Origin: Leptospira interrogans
GTDB lineage: Bacteria > Spirochaetota > Leptospiria > Leptospirales > Leptospiraceae
Length of the DNA: 64,000 nucleotides
Direction: 5' to 3'
NCBI RefSeq assembly: GCF_900156205.1
Contig: NZ_FTNA01000020.1
Coordinates: forward strand, 1-64,000
This document shows, piece by piece, positions 1-9,339 of this stretch. Made by a program: the position numbers and the translations under genes. Below the pieces are notes generated by a model that searched no databases, had not been told where the DNA came from, and saw only the letters and a list, made by a program, of their open reading frames with translations. The stretch's first letter is position 1. Every line of letters begins with the position of its first letter.

Positions 1-91
1 ATTCTATGCCTGAAAATATATTAAATCGAAAATTAACTCAATATGGTCTTATGTAAAAAAAATAACGGGAGGGCTTGACACAAGAAACATA

Positions 92-317
92 GGAGAGAGT
101 GTTGTGTTGAGTTTTCCCTATTTTTGGGTGGAGACGGTAAGGTTCGGAAAATTTTTCTCTATCAGAAAAACATACTTTTTGCAAGTAAAAAGACTCATTC
201 TTGTCGGAACACTTGAAAAATGTGCCTTTTTGAGCCCAGAACGGCGATCCATAGAAAGCCCGTTCTGTTGAGTTCATTTTGATTCTAAAATCCTATTCAA
301 CTTGTGGGGTTGATTAT
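92..317 (+). repeat. Family A element, partial copy 1
   Basis: This stretch matches the right two thirds of the complete family A element at 1728-2057 almost base for base. It ends in the same terminal sequence, here TTGTGGGGTTGATTAT at 302-317. The left part, including the left inverted end, is not recognisable, so the copy is truncated or diverged. A short reading frame on the minus strand (38-277) is shared with the other copies but only reflects the repeat sequence and has no protein-like features. Confidence 0.8.
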
Positions 318-369
318 GATTACTTATAGGTCATTCTAATTTTTTAACACGCATTTTATGATTAGGTTG

Positions 370-873
370 TTATATGAGTTCCCACATTCTAAGATTTTTA
401 GGAAAGTAACTAGGTAAAACTGCCTTTTTTGAAAATTCTAAAAGTTTCCATTCTTTGAGATCTAGCGGAAATTTAGGTAAGAATTTTTTAACTAATCCGA
501 TCGCATCAGATTCAAATAAAAGCACGTTATCCGTCATTCTATCTTGAGATCTAGAGCGAACTATTTTCTTTTCCGTGATAGTCCCATGAAGTAGTATCGG
601 ATCTTTCCAAAAAGGAATTTTAACTTCCAAAGTGGCTGGTTCCCCTACAGAATCCAAATTAAAACGTTCTAAATTTAGGCTCATGGAAGTACCTTCCCAA
701 CCGCCAATTTCCGCGGAATAATTTCCGGTTTTACTATGAACTTCTAAAGGAATGCGAACTGATTTTACGGATTCCTTCACTGAATCTTTGAAATCTTCGA
801 TTATTTTTTCGATCATTGTGCACCCACTTTTAAAGAGAAAAGAATAGAATTCTGTCCCATTAAATTTTCTCAT
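370..873 (-). CDS. Hypothetical protein, possibly PilZ-like
   Basis: This is a 167-residue protein I do not recognise with confidence. Residues 40-110 show a beta-rich pattern (GGWEGTSMSLNLERF, then alternating hydrophobic residues and a GTI segment) that loosely resembles PilZ-type domains, but the RxxxR and (D/N)xSxxG ligand motifs are not clear, so this is a guess. The start is uncertain: Met1 and Met20 are both possible and neither has a strong ribosome binding site. The last residues (RMWELI) and the stop are encoded by a copy of the GTGGGAACT repeat motif that fills nearby gaps, so the 3' end may have been remodelled by a repeat. The gene stands alone between repeat-rich gaps. An inverted repeat at 877-898 lies just upstream of Met1. 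Confidence 0.6.
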   Translation of the reverse strand: MRKFNGTEFYSFLFKSGCTMIEKIIEDFKDSVKESVKSVRIPLEVHSKTGNYSAEIGGWEGTSMSLNLERFNLDSVGEPATLEVKIPFWKDPILLHGTITEKKIVRSRSQDRMTDNVLLFESDAIGLVKKFLPKFPLDLKEWKLLEFSKKAVLPSYFPKNLRMWELI

Positions 874-876
874 ATT

Positions 877-898
877 TTGTTGTGCAATGCAACAACAA
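877..898. promoter_or_regulatory. Operator-like inverted repeat
   Basis: There are two perfect 7-bp arms, TTGTTGT and ACAACAA, separated by 8 bases (GCAATGCA). The site ends four bases upstream of the first possible start codon of the 370-873 gene on the minus strand. The position and symmetry suit a dimeric repressor site. No regulator gene is adjacent, so the function is inferred from symmetry alone. Confidence 0.35.
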
Positions 899-1016
899 AA
901 TACTTTGGTAAATTTCGGTTTAACAATGATTCAAACAATTCAATTCTTTGTTTTTTTCAATTCATCCGCGATTTTCAAATTTATAGCCCCTTTCCTTTCT
1001 TGAAATAGCTTTTATT

Positions 1017-1171
1017 TAATGTGAGTTCGGCGTAAGGAAGAATTTTCTAAAAGTATGAGTTCCCGCATTTGTTCGTAAAATCGTGATTTGTGGTAGTTCC
1101 CACATTTTAGAAACCAAGGTCACAATTTTTTTTAGAAAAATGAACATGATTCCTACGCCAAACTCACATTA
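1017..1171. repeat. Family B inverted-end repeat, copy 1
   Basis: The left end TAATGTGAGTTCGGCGTAAG (from 1017) and the right end TTCCTACGCCAAACTCACAT (from 1150) are near-perfect inverted repeats about 155 bp apart end to end. Inside are two copies of the GTGGGAACT motif in the complementary sense (AGTTCCCGCA and AGTTCCCACA). The same plan recurs at 48498-48669 and 49671-49840, with more degenerate copies at 8405-8650, 20602-20770 and about 40050-40367. It has no coding capacity. Confidence 0.75.
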
Positions 1172-1212
1172 TTTTAGAATTAGATAGATTCTTATTTGGC
1201 TTGGTTTCAATT

Positions 1213-1350
1213 AATCTTAGAAAATGTGGGAACTACTACTTTCAAACAAAGAACCGCAATCAATCTTAGAAAATGTAGGAACTACTACTTTCGAACAAAG
1301 AACCGCAATCAATCTTAGAAAATGTAGGAACTACTACTTTCGAACAAAGA
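1213..1350 (+). repeat. 49-bp tandem repeat, 2.8 units
   Basis: Units start at 1213, 1262 and 1311 with an exact period of 49 bp. Each contains AATCTTAGAAAATGTRGGAA and then a CTACTACTTTC run; the third unit breaks off after GAACAAAGA. The second and third units are identical over the shared part, and the first differs at a few bases, which suggests recent duplication. The unit includes the dispersed GTGGGAACT motif. Confidence 0.9.
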
Positions 1351-1727
1351 GTTATCATTAACTTTTACTACATCCTTAGTTACAAAAAAGAAACGACTCA
1401 AATTGTTATTCGTAATAAAAAATAATTTAAATTCTATCTTAAAAACCTTACCTCTGTTACTACTCGGACACATGAAAATAATATTATATTCAGATTGTTT
1501 CAAAACTTAAAATGTAGGATCTCACACAAAAAAGCCAGCGATTTTAAGTAAGAAATAATTTTTCTAGAATTTCTGTGTCCTTGTAAAATTGCCCATTTAT
1601 TTTCTGGTACTATTTTTATGCGTCCCTGAGTAGTAAGTGCTCATAAGTGTTGTGATAAAGAATCGATTAACATAAGCTCGGTATAATTTAATGTGAAAGC
1701 GAAGGAATTCAGTAGAACGCTCTCTAT

Positions 1728-2057
1728 CATAACCAACCCCACAAATATTTGATCTCAATATAAATCTGTCGGAGTTACGACAAATCCTCTGTAAAACTTA
1801 GTTCCCACCCCACAATGCGATTCATAGAGAGTGTTGTGTTGAGTTTTCCCTATTTTTGGGTGGGGGTAGAGGTGATAAGGTTCGGAAAATTTTTCTCTAT
1901 CAGAAAAACATACTTTTTGCAAGTAAAAAGACTCATTCTTATCGGAACACTTGAAAAATGTGCCTTTTTAAGCCCAGAACGGCGATCCATAGAAAGCCCG
2001 TTCTGTTGAGTTCATTTTGATTCTAAAATCCTATTCAACTTGTGGGGTTGGTTATGG
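1728..2057. mobile_element. Family A element, complete, MITE-like
   Basis: This is a 330-bp segment bounded by perfect 17-bp inverted ends, CATAACCAACCCCACAA at 1728-1744 and TTGTGGGGTTGGTTATG at 2040-2056. It is flanked on both sides by the 8-bp direct repeat CTCTCTAT (1720-1727 and 2058-2065). It encodes no transposase, so it would be a non-autonomous element moved in trans. Joining the flanks with one direct-repeat copy rebuilds TAGAACGC, 12 bases, GCGTTCTA, which is a perfect 8-bp-arm palindrome of the type also seen at 49922-49947. Related copies are at 92-317 (partial) and 50154-50545 (longer, internally expanded). Confidence 0.8.
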
Positions 2058-2257
2058 CTCTCTATAGATCGCGTTCTATACCGAAACTAAAAACGATTAT
2101 TGTATAACGTTTCCTGTATACGATTTATTAACCAGACCAGAGAGCCCGGTTCAACAAAATGGGATTCGCTCAAACTTTCTTACGCAAAATTTACGTTATC
2201 GAAGTTTAAAGGATTAGGTATTTTATTATATAACTCTGAGTAAAAGAAGAATAGAGT

Positions 2258-2336
2258 TTTGAAAAATAAATTCTCCATCTTGTTTCTGCCTCATAAAGTA
2301 ATCGATTGAAGCAATTTTATTAACCGCCTCTATGAA
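2258..2336 (+). repeat. Family D repeat, copy 1
   Basis: This roughly 80-bp sequence is similar to 54644-54720 (same strand) and to the reverse complement of 3712-3786. Shared landmarks are an A/T-rich start, CTCC, TTTCTG, and an end resembling TCGATTGAAGCAGTTTTGTT. Copies are diverged and no function is evident. Confidence 0.55.
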
Positions 2337-2407
2337 TTTTTTTCAACAATTCTAATATACTACAAATAGCTACATAAAAAACATTCATATTAAAAAATAT
2401 ACTAATT

Positions 2408-3298
2408 TTATAATTTAATAAAACGAAATATTTCTTTTGCAACCCGTTCGGGCGCTTCTAAATGTAAAAAATGTCCCGCCTTGTCAATTACTTGGAAAGA
2501 AACCCTAGAATAAAATTCCGATTCAAGACCTTTATATACCGAAGTGGAAATACATTCGTCTTTTTCTCCGGCGAGTATTAAAGTCGGAACTGAAATTTTA
2601 TGAAATACTAATTCCCTACTCGAATTCCAAAGAGCAAAATTTCCAGGAGTTAATAAACCCCTATAATAACCAAGCGCTGTGATTAAATTTTCGTGAACTT
2701 TTAAATTTTCAAAAACTTCTCTAAACCGTTCTTCGGGAATTTTCCAACCAGGACTCCAATCTTCCCAAAGTCTACGTAAAAGATCATTTTTCAACAATGC
2801 CGCTTCCGGAATTCCTGCCCTAATTTGAAAAAATAAAATATACCAACTTCGAACGATTTGAGAAGGATAAACGAGTAAATTTTTTAAATACGTAGGAATG
2901 GGAGGAACGGAAAGTGCGACTAATGTATCTATTATTCCTGGCGAAAGATTAGAAAACGCATAGGACGCAATTGCTCCCCAATCGTGCCCCAATACAATGG
3001 TAGTTTCTGGATTGTACACGGACTTCAAAGATTCCACGATAAATTTTAAATCTCCTGCCAATTCGGCGATACTGACAGTACCAGAAAAAGGAACACTGGA
3101 ACCGGGAGAATATCCTCTCATAAAAGGAGCGATACACGTAAAATCTTTTTTAGAAAAGATCTGCATTAGTTCTTTCATAGAACCGGCGTCATCCGGAAAT
3201 CCGTGAAAGAAAAAAATAAGTTTTTTACCATTCCCTAAACTTAGATATTTATATTCTCTTTCTCCGTTTTTTAAAAAAGAGGTTTTGATTTCTGACAT
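2408..3298 (-). CDS. Alpha/beta hydrolase, epoxide hydrolase-like
   Basis: This 296-residue alpha/beta-fold hydrolase has the oxyanion-hole motif HGFP at residues 32-35. The nucleophile elbow is GHDWGA, putting an Asp (about residue 106) where esterases have Ser. Asp followed by Trp-Gly is typical of epoxide hydrolases and haloalkane dehalogenases, which form an ester intermediate on Asp. A later AGEKDE segment and a C-terminal GHFLHLE supply the acid and His of the triad. No signal peptide is seen, so it is probably cytoplasmic. GGGAG lies about six bases before the ATG and supports this start. It is monocistronic, with repeat-rich or empty gaps on both sides. The substrate cannot be told from sequence. 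Confidence 0.85.
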   Translation of the reverse strand: MSEIKTSFLKNGEREYKYLSLGNGKKLIFFFHGFPDDAGSMKELMQIFSKKDFTCIAPFMRGYSPGSSVPFSGTVSIAELAGDLKFIVESLKSVYNPETTIVLGHDWGAIASYAFSNLSPGIIDTLVALSVPPIPTYLKNLLVYPSQIVRSWYILFFQIRAGIPEAALLKNDLLRRLWEDWSPGWKIPEERFREVFENLKVHENLITALGYYRGLLTPGNFALWNSSRELVFHKISVPTLILAGEKDECISTSVYKGLESEFYSRVSFQVIDKAGHFLHLEAPERVAKEIFRFIKL

Positions 3299-4002
3299 GA
3301 AAACTCCCGGTTATTTACCGAAAACTTGCATAATAAAATTCCTTAAATTTGAGTGCAAAAATCTTCGCTTAGAAGCGAAATTTCCGACAACTTATTATGC
3401 AATTCTCAGTAGTCTGACTTTCAAAAAGCGTTTAGTGAGAAACTACTTTGAAGTTTCAAAATCTATTGTCAAAATAAATTATAAGAATTTCTATAAAATG
3501 AATTTTGAATTGGATAAAATTTATGAAACGAGAATTCTATATAAAAATTAGTATTTCATTTTTAAGTTGGATAAATACAATTCACTGTGAGATAAAAACG
3601 TTTTTTACTGGTTCCTATATAATACTTAGAACTGAAACATGCAGCAAATTACCCAGGATTTTACGCTAAAACAAGACTTATTATAATAGAATTGTTGAAA
3701 AATTCTATAGTGGAGTTTAACAAAACTACTTCAATCGACAGTTTCCATACAACGGAAATCGATGGCGGATTAATTTTTTAACAACCTTAATAAAAATTTA
3801 CGATACTCAATTTTATAGAATTAGTAATAGAGACAGTACAAACTTTTAAACTATCTCCATTTAGAAGTAGAATTTTAGACACTCTATTAATTAACCGAAT
3901 AAAATAACTTTCTAAAATCCACGAAACAAGACGTCCAACTTTCATGACGATTTTAACTAAAAACGTTTCTTTTTTAAAAGGATCTTTTGTTTTTGGAATC
4001 CA
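3299..4002. other. Non-coding gap between divergent genes
   Basis: This 0.7-kb AT-rich gap lies between the minus-strand hydrolase and the plus-strand glycerate kinase. It holds one family D copy (3712-3786). I see no gene; the 88-codon frame at 3285-3551 is low-complexity and overlaps the hydrolase start. Promoters for both flanking genes should lie here, but none is clear enough to place. Confidence 0.6.
3712..3786 (-). repeat. Family D repeat, copy 2
   Basis: The reverse complement of this segment matches 54644-54720 and 2258-2336: it begins AAAAAATTAATCCGCC, contains TCGATTGAAGTAGTTTTGTT, and ends near CTCC. Similarity is clear by eye but imperfect. Confidence 0.5.
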
Positions 4003-5346
4003 ATGCCACGTCTCTCTTTTTTAAACAACGAAAAAGTAGACCTTCATTCTACTCAATCCATCTTATTTCATTTAGGTGGAGTTGCAATTCGAAACTCTTT
4101 GCCCGGACCTTCCGTTCGTAAGTTTTTATTAGAACAAAAACCAAAGGGAAGAATTCTACTACTTTCTATCGGAAAAGCAGCAGAAGAAATGGCTAACGCC
4201 GCTTATGAAATCCTACAATCTCAGATTTTCGGAGGAATTATTCTCACAAAATACGGATATACTTCGGGAAAAAAATTTCCACCTTTAGAAATTTTAGAAG
4301 CGGGACATCCAATCCCAGATACAAACAGCATATTAGGTGGAAAAAAAATCCTAGAACTCTGTTCCAATTTACGAGAAGACGACATTGTTTTAATACTTCT
4401 TTCTGGAGGAGGTTCCGCTTTAATGGAAGTACCTGAATCCGGTCTAAATTTGGAAGATCTGATCGTTTGGAATTCTAAACTTATTTCCTGTGGAGCAGAC
4501 ATTCAAGAAATCAATTCGGTAAGAACTCTTTTATCCTCTATCAAAGGTGGTGGATTACTTACAAAAATTCTTCCTTCAAAATCGATCACCTTAATCCTAT
4601 CGGACGTAATTGGAGACGACCTTTCCAAAGTAGCGTCCGGACCAACGATTCCTTCTAAAATCGAAAAAAATTCTATTTTAAGAATATTCAAACAATATAA
4701 TCTACCTTTAGATCCTAAAATCGAAACTATACTACACAAAAAAACAGAACAATCCATAAAAATCTCAAATCAGAAAATCAAATCTAAAAACTTTTCAGCA
4801 GAATATAAAATCGATCCTAATAAAAATTCCGTCCATTGTATCGGAAACATAACCCAAGCACTTGACGCAGTTCAGAAAGAATGCATAAATTTGAATATTC
4901 CAGTTCTATTGCTTACTTCTTCTTTAAATTGCGAAGCAAAAGAAGCTGGCTTCTTTTTAGGAGAAATTGCAAAAGAAAATCTGAAAAATAAAAACTCTCC
5001 GCTTTTAATTCTCTGTGGAGGAGAAACCACGGTAACTCACGACGGCTCCGGAAAAGGAGGAAGAAACCAAGAATTAGCACTTGCTTTCTCAAAACGAATT
5101 TCTGGTTGTCAAGGAATCACTTTATTCTCACTCGCAACAGACGGAAGCGACGGACCTACGGACGCAGCAGGGGCAATCGTAGATGGAACCACTTGGAAAA
5201 AAATTTACAGAAACAAAGACGCAAACTTGGCTCTAAAAACGCATAACTCTTACGAAGTGTTAGCTCAGGTCAATTCCTTGGTTTTTACGGATGCGACAGG
5301 AACCAACGTAAACGACATTCAATTTTTATTGATTACTACATTTTAA
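4003..5346 (+). CDS. Glycerate 2-kinase, MOFRL family
   Basis: This 447-residue protein matches the bacterial GckA/TtuD type of D-glycerate 2-kinase, which uses ATP to make 2-phosphoglycerate from glycerate and so links serine or glyoxylate-derived carbon to glycolysis. The N-terminal half has SIGKAA (about 55-60), GHPIPD (about 101-106) and the phosphate-binding SGGGSAL (about 134-140), then a conserved LSDVIGDDLSKVASGPT-type segment near 200-214. The C-terminal MOFRL domain has CGGETTV near 338 and TDGSDGPTDAAGA near 380-392. Length and motif order fit an intact family member. It is monocistronic, and the next gene is convergent. Confidence 0.9.
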   Translation: MPRLSFLNNEKVDLHSTQSILFHLGGVAIRNSLPGPSVRKFLLEQKPKGRILLLSIGKAAEEMANAAYEILQSQIFGGIILTKYGYTSGKKFPPLEILEAGHPIPDTNSILGGKKILELCSNLREDDIVLILLSGGGSALMEVPESGLNLEDLIVWNSKLISCGADIQEINSVRTLLSSIKGGGLLTKILPSKSITLILSDVIGDDLSKVASGPTIPSKIEKNSILRIFKQYNLPLDPKIETILHKKTEQSIKISNQKIKSKNFSAEYKIDPNKNSVHCIGNITQALDAVQKECINLNIPVLLLTSSLNCEAKEAGFFLGEIAKENLKNKNSPLLILCGGETTVTHDGSGKGGRNQELALAFSKRISGCQGITLFSLATDGSDGPTDAAGAIVDGTTWKKIYRNKDANLALKTHNSYEVLAQVNSLVFTDATGTNVNDIQFLLITTF

Positions 5347-5634
5347 AAATTTTTTCCTACTCAATCGCAGATCTTTCAATTTATTTGGTTTTTGACTCGA
5401 GTTTTTTCAATGACAAAAATTTTCTTTTAAAAACGTTAGTTTAGTATAACCAATGCGAAAGCAATTGTAGCATTATACTACGATTCATAACGAACAAAAT
5501 TGAGTTTTTTATTCGTCAAAATTTTCTCATGTCGCATTCACATAAAAAAAGAAAATAAGTAATTCTGCATATTTTATTTTTTTAAAGTTTTGAGGCAAAC
5601 TCTTAACTTGAGGATGAATCTATAACTAAAAAAA

Positions 5635-6627
<993 letters not shown>

Positions 6628-6703
6628 TTCAAATTTTCTCCTCGGTTTTTTACAACGGGCGGTGCCAGACTAGAAAGGAATACAAATGTCCCTTTAATAA
6701 TCC

Positions 6704-6752
<49 letters not shown>

Positions 6753-6770
6753 CTAAGTCTAAGAAACAAG

Positions 6771-7157
6771 ATGAAAGCAAAAGTAAAACGTTGCGCAGCT
6801 TTTTTAGGTATGGTCGGTTTGACCGCTGCTCTAATTTGTTTTACGGTAATGCTTTCCGGAAACTCCTGTCCCACATTTTATAAGTCTACACAGACAGTTG
6901 AAAAAAACTGTCATTCATCCGAAAAAATGGATGATCAAACTTCTTCTACTTGTTCCTCTTGCAATTTACTTTTTTCTGCTGAACATTCTAAAACTCCAGA
7001 ATTATACAGAAGTTATTTCTCTGTTCTTACAATTTTTCAGAACTATTTTCATTTTGCATCTTTGATTTTTCATTTTCCAAAAACGTGGAAAGATCCAAAT
7101 TCAAACGCACAAAAGTTTGTCGTTCAATCCATTTCTTCCATCAGACTATTGATCTGA
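6771..7157 (+). CDS. Small Cys-rich envelope protein, copper cluster
   Basis: This 128-residue protein has an N-terminal hydrophobic segment (about 8-30, signal peptide or membrane anchor). A short region with five cysteines follows, including CSSC near residues 61-64, and then His/Glu-containing sequence. I do not recognise the family. It is the first of three closely spaced plus-strand genes, the others being a Cys-rich four-helix-bundle protein and a DUF3347-like protein, both linked to copper handling. A role in periplasmic copper binding or sensing is inferred from that context and the cysteines, not from homology. It may be co-transcribed with 7210-7668, 52 bases downstream. Confidence 0.65.
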   Translation: MKAKVKRCAAFLGMVGLTAALICFTVMLSGNSCPTFYKSTQTVEKNCHSSEKMDDQTSSTCSSCNLLFSAEHSKTPELYRSYFSVLTIFQNYFHFASLIFHFPKTWKDPNSNAQKFVVQSISSIRLLI

Positions 7158-7185
7158 TCCCCCTCTTCTTTTAAAATCATTTTAC

Positions 7186-7668
<483 letters not shown>

Positions 7669-7682
7669 ACAGGAAAAATAGA

Positions 7683-8114
7683 ATGAAACAGAAAATTATA
7701 ATATTTTACTTTTTGGGATTTGTTTTAGTAGGCTTGTCGGAGGCAAAATCGATTCTTCCCACAAAACCCGCAATTTTGTCCGAATTAAATCGGATTCACC
7801 AATCTTTTTTTAATGGTAAAGAAGTAATCGTGGAACCTCTGATCGCTTCATTACAACAGGAAACGGCGAGAGACTCTTCTCTCTCGCCTGCTCTCAAAGC
7901 GGCAGAAAAACTCAAAAATGCATCGGAAGAAAAAACCAAATTAGAAGCCTATTCCGAACTTTCAGAAGCGCTTAAAGACTATATTCAAAAAGATAAATCT
8001 ACTGGATTTCATGTATTTTATTGTCCTATGGTAAAAAAGAAATGGATCGCTTCCGGGGATAAGATTCAAAATCCTTATGATCCTACTATGAAAAGTTGCG
8101 GAAAAAAAATATAA
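7683..8114 (+). CDS. DUF3347-like exported metal-binding protein
   Basis: This 143-residue protein has a signal peptide ([21 protein letters not shown]), a helical domain, and a C-terminal [10 protein letters not shown] ... NPYD ... CGK segment. That C-terminal pattern is the one found in DUF3347 proteins and in heavy-metal-binding tails of CusB-like efflux proteins, where the Cys and Met residues are taken to bind copper. The start at 7683 was chosen over an upstream in-frame codon because AGGAAAAAT precedes it and the signal peptide begins there. It is the last gene of the three-gene cluster and is followed by a strong hairpin at 8132-8172. Confidence 0.8.
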   Translation: MKQKIIIFYFLGFVLVGLSEAKSILPTKPAILSELNRIHQSFFNGKEVIVEPLIASLQQETARDSSLSPALKAAEKLKNASEEKTKLEAYSELSEALKDYIQKDKSTGFHVFYCPMVKKKWIASGDKIQNPYDPTMKSCGKKI

Positions 8115-8131
8115 ACAAATCGATTTTTAAA

Positions 8132-8172
8132 CAAAATCTAGATCTTAATTTAAACTCGGGATCTAGATTTTG
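8132..8172 (+). terminator. Terminator-like hairpin after copper cluster
   Basis: A perfect 13-bp stem, CAAAATCTAGATC pairing with GATCTAGATTTTG, encloses a 15-base loop 17 bases after the stop of 7683-8114. The stem is AT-rich and the trailing T-run is part of the stem, so termination strength is uncertain, but position and perfection favour an intrinsic terminator. Confidence 0.7.
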
Positions 8173-8181
8173 AAACGAACT

Positions 8182-8284
8182 ACCTAGTAAATTTATATAG
8201 TAGAATTATCTAATGTTTTGCATTAAAACAAAACTTTGAGATAAAAATCCATAGTGTTCAATTTTATAAAGATTAGGAAATTTC
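8182..8284 (+). repeat. Family F repeat, copy 1
   Basis: This roughly 100-bp AT-rich unit has landmarks CCTA, TATATAGTA, TAATGTTTTG, GAGATAAAA, GTTCAATTTTATA and a final TTAGGAAAT. The same order occurs at 40169-40271, where the unit interrupts a family B copy. A shorter match begins near 12207. Confidence 0.5.
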
Positions 8285-8404
8285 TATAAAAAAGCTTTTT
8301 CATTTTTGTAAAGGTCGCAAAACAGCGATTTTATGCAAAAATTGGGGTTGGAAGATTGTCCTTTTTACATTTCCTAGAAATTCATTATTCAGAACTAAAT
8401 AAAA

Positions 8405-8650
8405 AACGCGAACAGGGCAAAAGAATTTTCTAAAAGTAATAGTTCCTACATTTTAAAGATTTAACTGTAAAATTTAAGTTTGCAGTAGTTCCCACAGATT
8501 ACGTCGCATTGGTCCGTATTGAATGAAGTTTAAAACAGATTTTTCATATTAATTTCATGTGGTAGTTCCCACAGATTAAAAATCGATCTGTAAATTTCAA
8601 ATCTCAACTTTTTTCAGAGAAATAAATTCATTGCCCCAAATTCACGTTAA
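8405..8650. repeat. Family B repeat, copy 2 (degenerate ends)
   Basis: The left end (CGCGAACAGGGCAAAAGAAT) and the right end (ATTGCCCCAAATTCACGTTA) are still recognisable as an inverted pair. Three GTGGGAACT-type motifs lie inside, as AGTTCCTACA, AGTTCCCACA and AGTTCCCACA. Most of the interior lines up with the copy near 40050-40367, except that the latter has an extra family F unit. Confidence 0.55.
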
Positions 8651-8699
8651 TAAAGAACCCAATTCAATAGTTTACGCTTCAATCCTGTGAATCCAACGA

Positions 8700-8835
8700 A
8701 AGAGAATCGGGGCGAATCCGGCTTTGCCGGACCGCGCTTTCAGCTCCAGTCGATAAATTGTATGAAAAAAACGTAATTCTATAATTCTCCTTTAGTTACA
8801 ATTTAATCGACTCCGCCTCAATCGCTTTCGCGTTA
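8700..8835 (+). repeat. Family E hairpin-bearing repeat, copy 1
   Basis: The sequence GGCGAATC is followed by a perfect hairpin, TCCGGC-TTT-GCCGGA (8717-8731), then CAGCTCCAGTCGATAAATTG, and ends near CCGCCTCAATCGCTTTCG. The copy at 12479-12590 has the same flanking words but a different hairpin stem, and part of the right end recurs at 50026-50043. Confidence 0.6.
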
Positions 8836-8906
8836 AATTCCATTGAACTTAGGTAAAACAGTATTTTATAATAAACATTTAGGTGCTCAATTTGATAGAA
8901 TTCATT

Positions 8907-9082
8907 AGAACTTGTCCCAAAACCTCAAGATGTGGGAACTCACACAAAAATTTAACAATATTAGAATTGCTTGAAAGTTCGCAAATTACCAAATGTGACG
9001 GTTTTTGTAGGAACCATTGTGTTTTATTAAAAATTTCTAAAGAACTATCATGTAAATTCTTTAAGGTTTTGGGACAAGTTCT
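8907..9082. mobile_element. Family C inverted-end element, copy 1
   Basis: This 176-bp element has 22-bp inverted ends with one mismatch: AGAACTTGTCCCAAAACCT at the left, and the right end reads AGGTTTTGGGACAAGTTCT. It contains two GTGGGAACT-type motifs and no coding capacity. TA dinucleotides sit at both outer edges (8906-8907 and 9083-9084), as expected for TA-targeting elements. Copies recur at 13068-13242 (opposite orientation) and 20872-21045. Confidence 0.75.
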
Positions 9083-9339
9083 TAGTAAAATTGCCTCATT
9101 TATTAGTCGCATAAAAATGAGACTTACTACTCGGATACATAAAAAGAATACAATTTTGCACTTAGTTTCAAAAGTTAGAATATACAACTCTTTTAAAAAC
9201 GGCCAACAATACCGGATTAGACGCAATTTTTGAGGACTTCCGTATTTTTGTAAAATCGATAGTTAATTTCGGGTAACATTTTCATGTGTTCAAGCAGTAA
9301 TAGATCCTAAATTCCTATAATTGATAACTATTTCGAAAT

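Larger units (their letters stand above)
874..2407. other. Repeat-rich gap without genes
   Basis: I see no credible gene in these 1.5 kb. They hold a family B copy (1017-1171), a 49-bp tandem repeat (1213-1350), the complete family A element (1728-2057) and a family D copy (2258-2336). The small reading frames at 1315-1503 and 1815-2009 lie inside repeats. Confidence 0.75.
8115..9339. other. Repeat-rich gap without genes
   Basis: These 1.2 kb hold a terminator hairpin and copies of families F (8182-8284), B (8405-8650), E (8700-8835) and C (8907-9082), almost end to end. The overlapping opposite reading frames at 8879-9233 arise from the inverted-end family C element and are not credible genes. 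Confidence 0.75.

Noticed and set aside
38..277. 79-codon minus-strand frame repeated at 50194-50475
   Set aside because: Its sequence is fixed by the family A repeat, it is not preserved in the 1.8-kb copy in the same form, and no start signal is seen.
1213..1350. Possible CRISPR array
   Set aside because: 49-bp units are contiguous tandem repeats with no unique spacers.
1315..1503. 62-codon minus-strand frame
   Set aside because: It overlaps the tandem repeat, is Phe/Asn-rich and lacks a ribosome binding site.
3285..3551. 88-codon plus-strand frame
   Set aside because: It overlaps the start of the hydrolase on the other strand and has low-complexity Lys/Asn/Tyr composition.
8879..9233. 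Two overlapping opposite reading frames of about 115 codons
   Set aside because: They mirror each other because of the inverted ends of the family C element; there is no protein-like composition or ribosome binding site.
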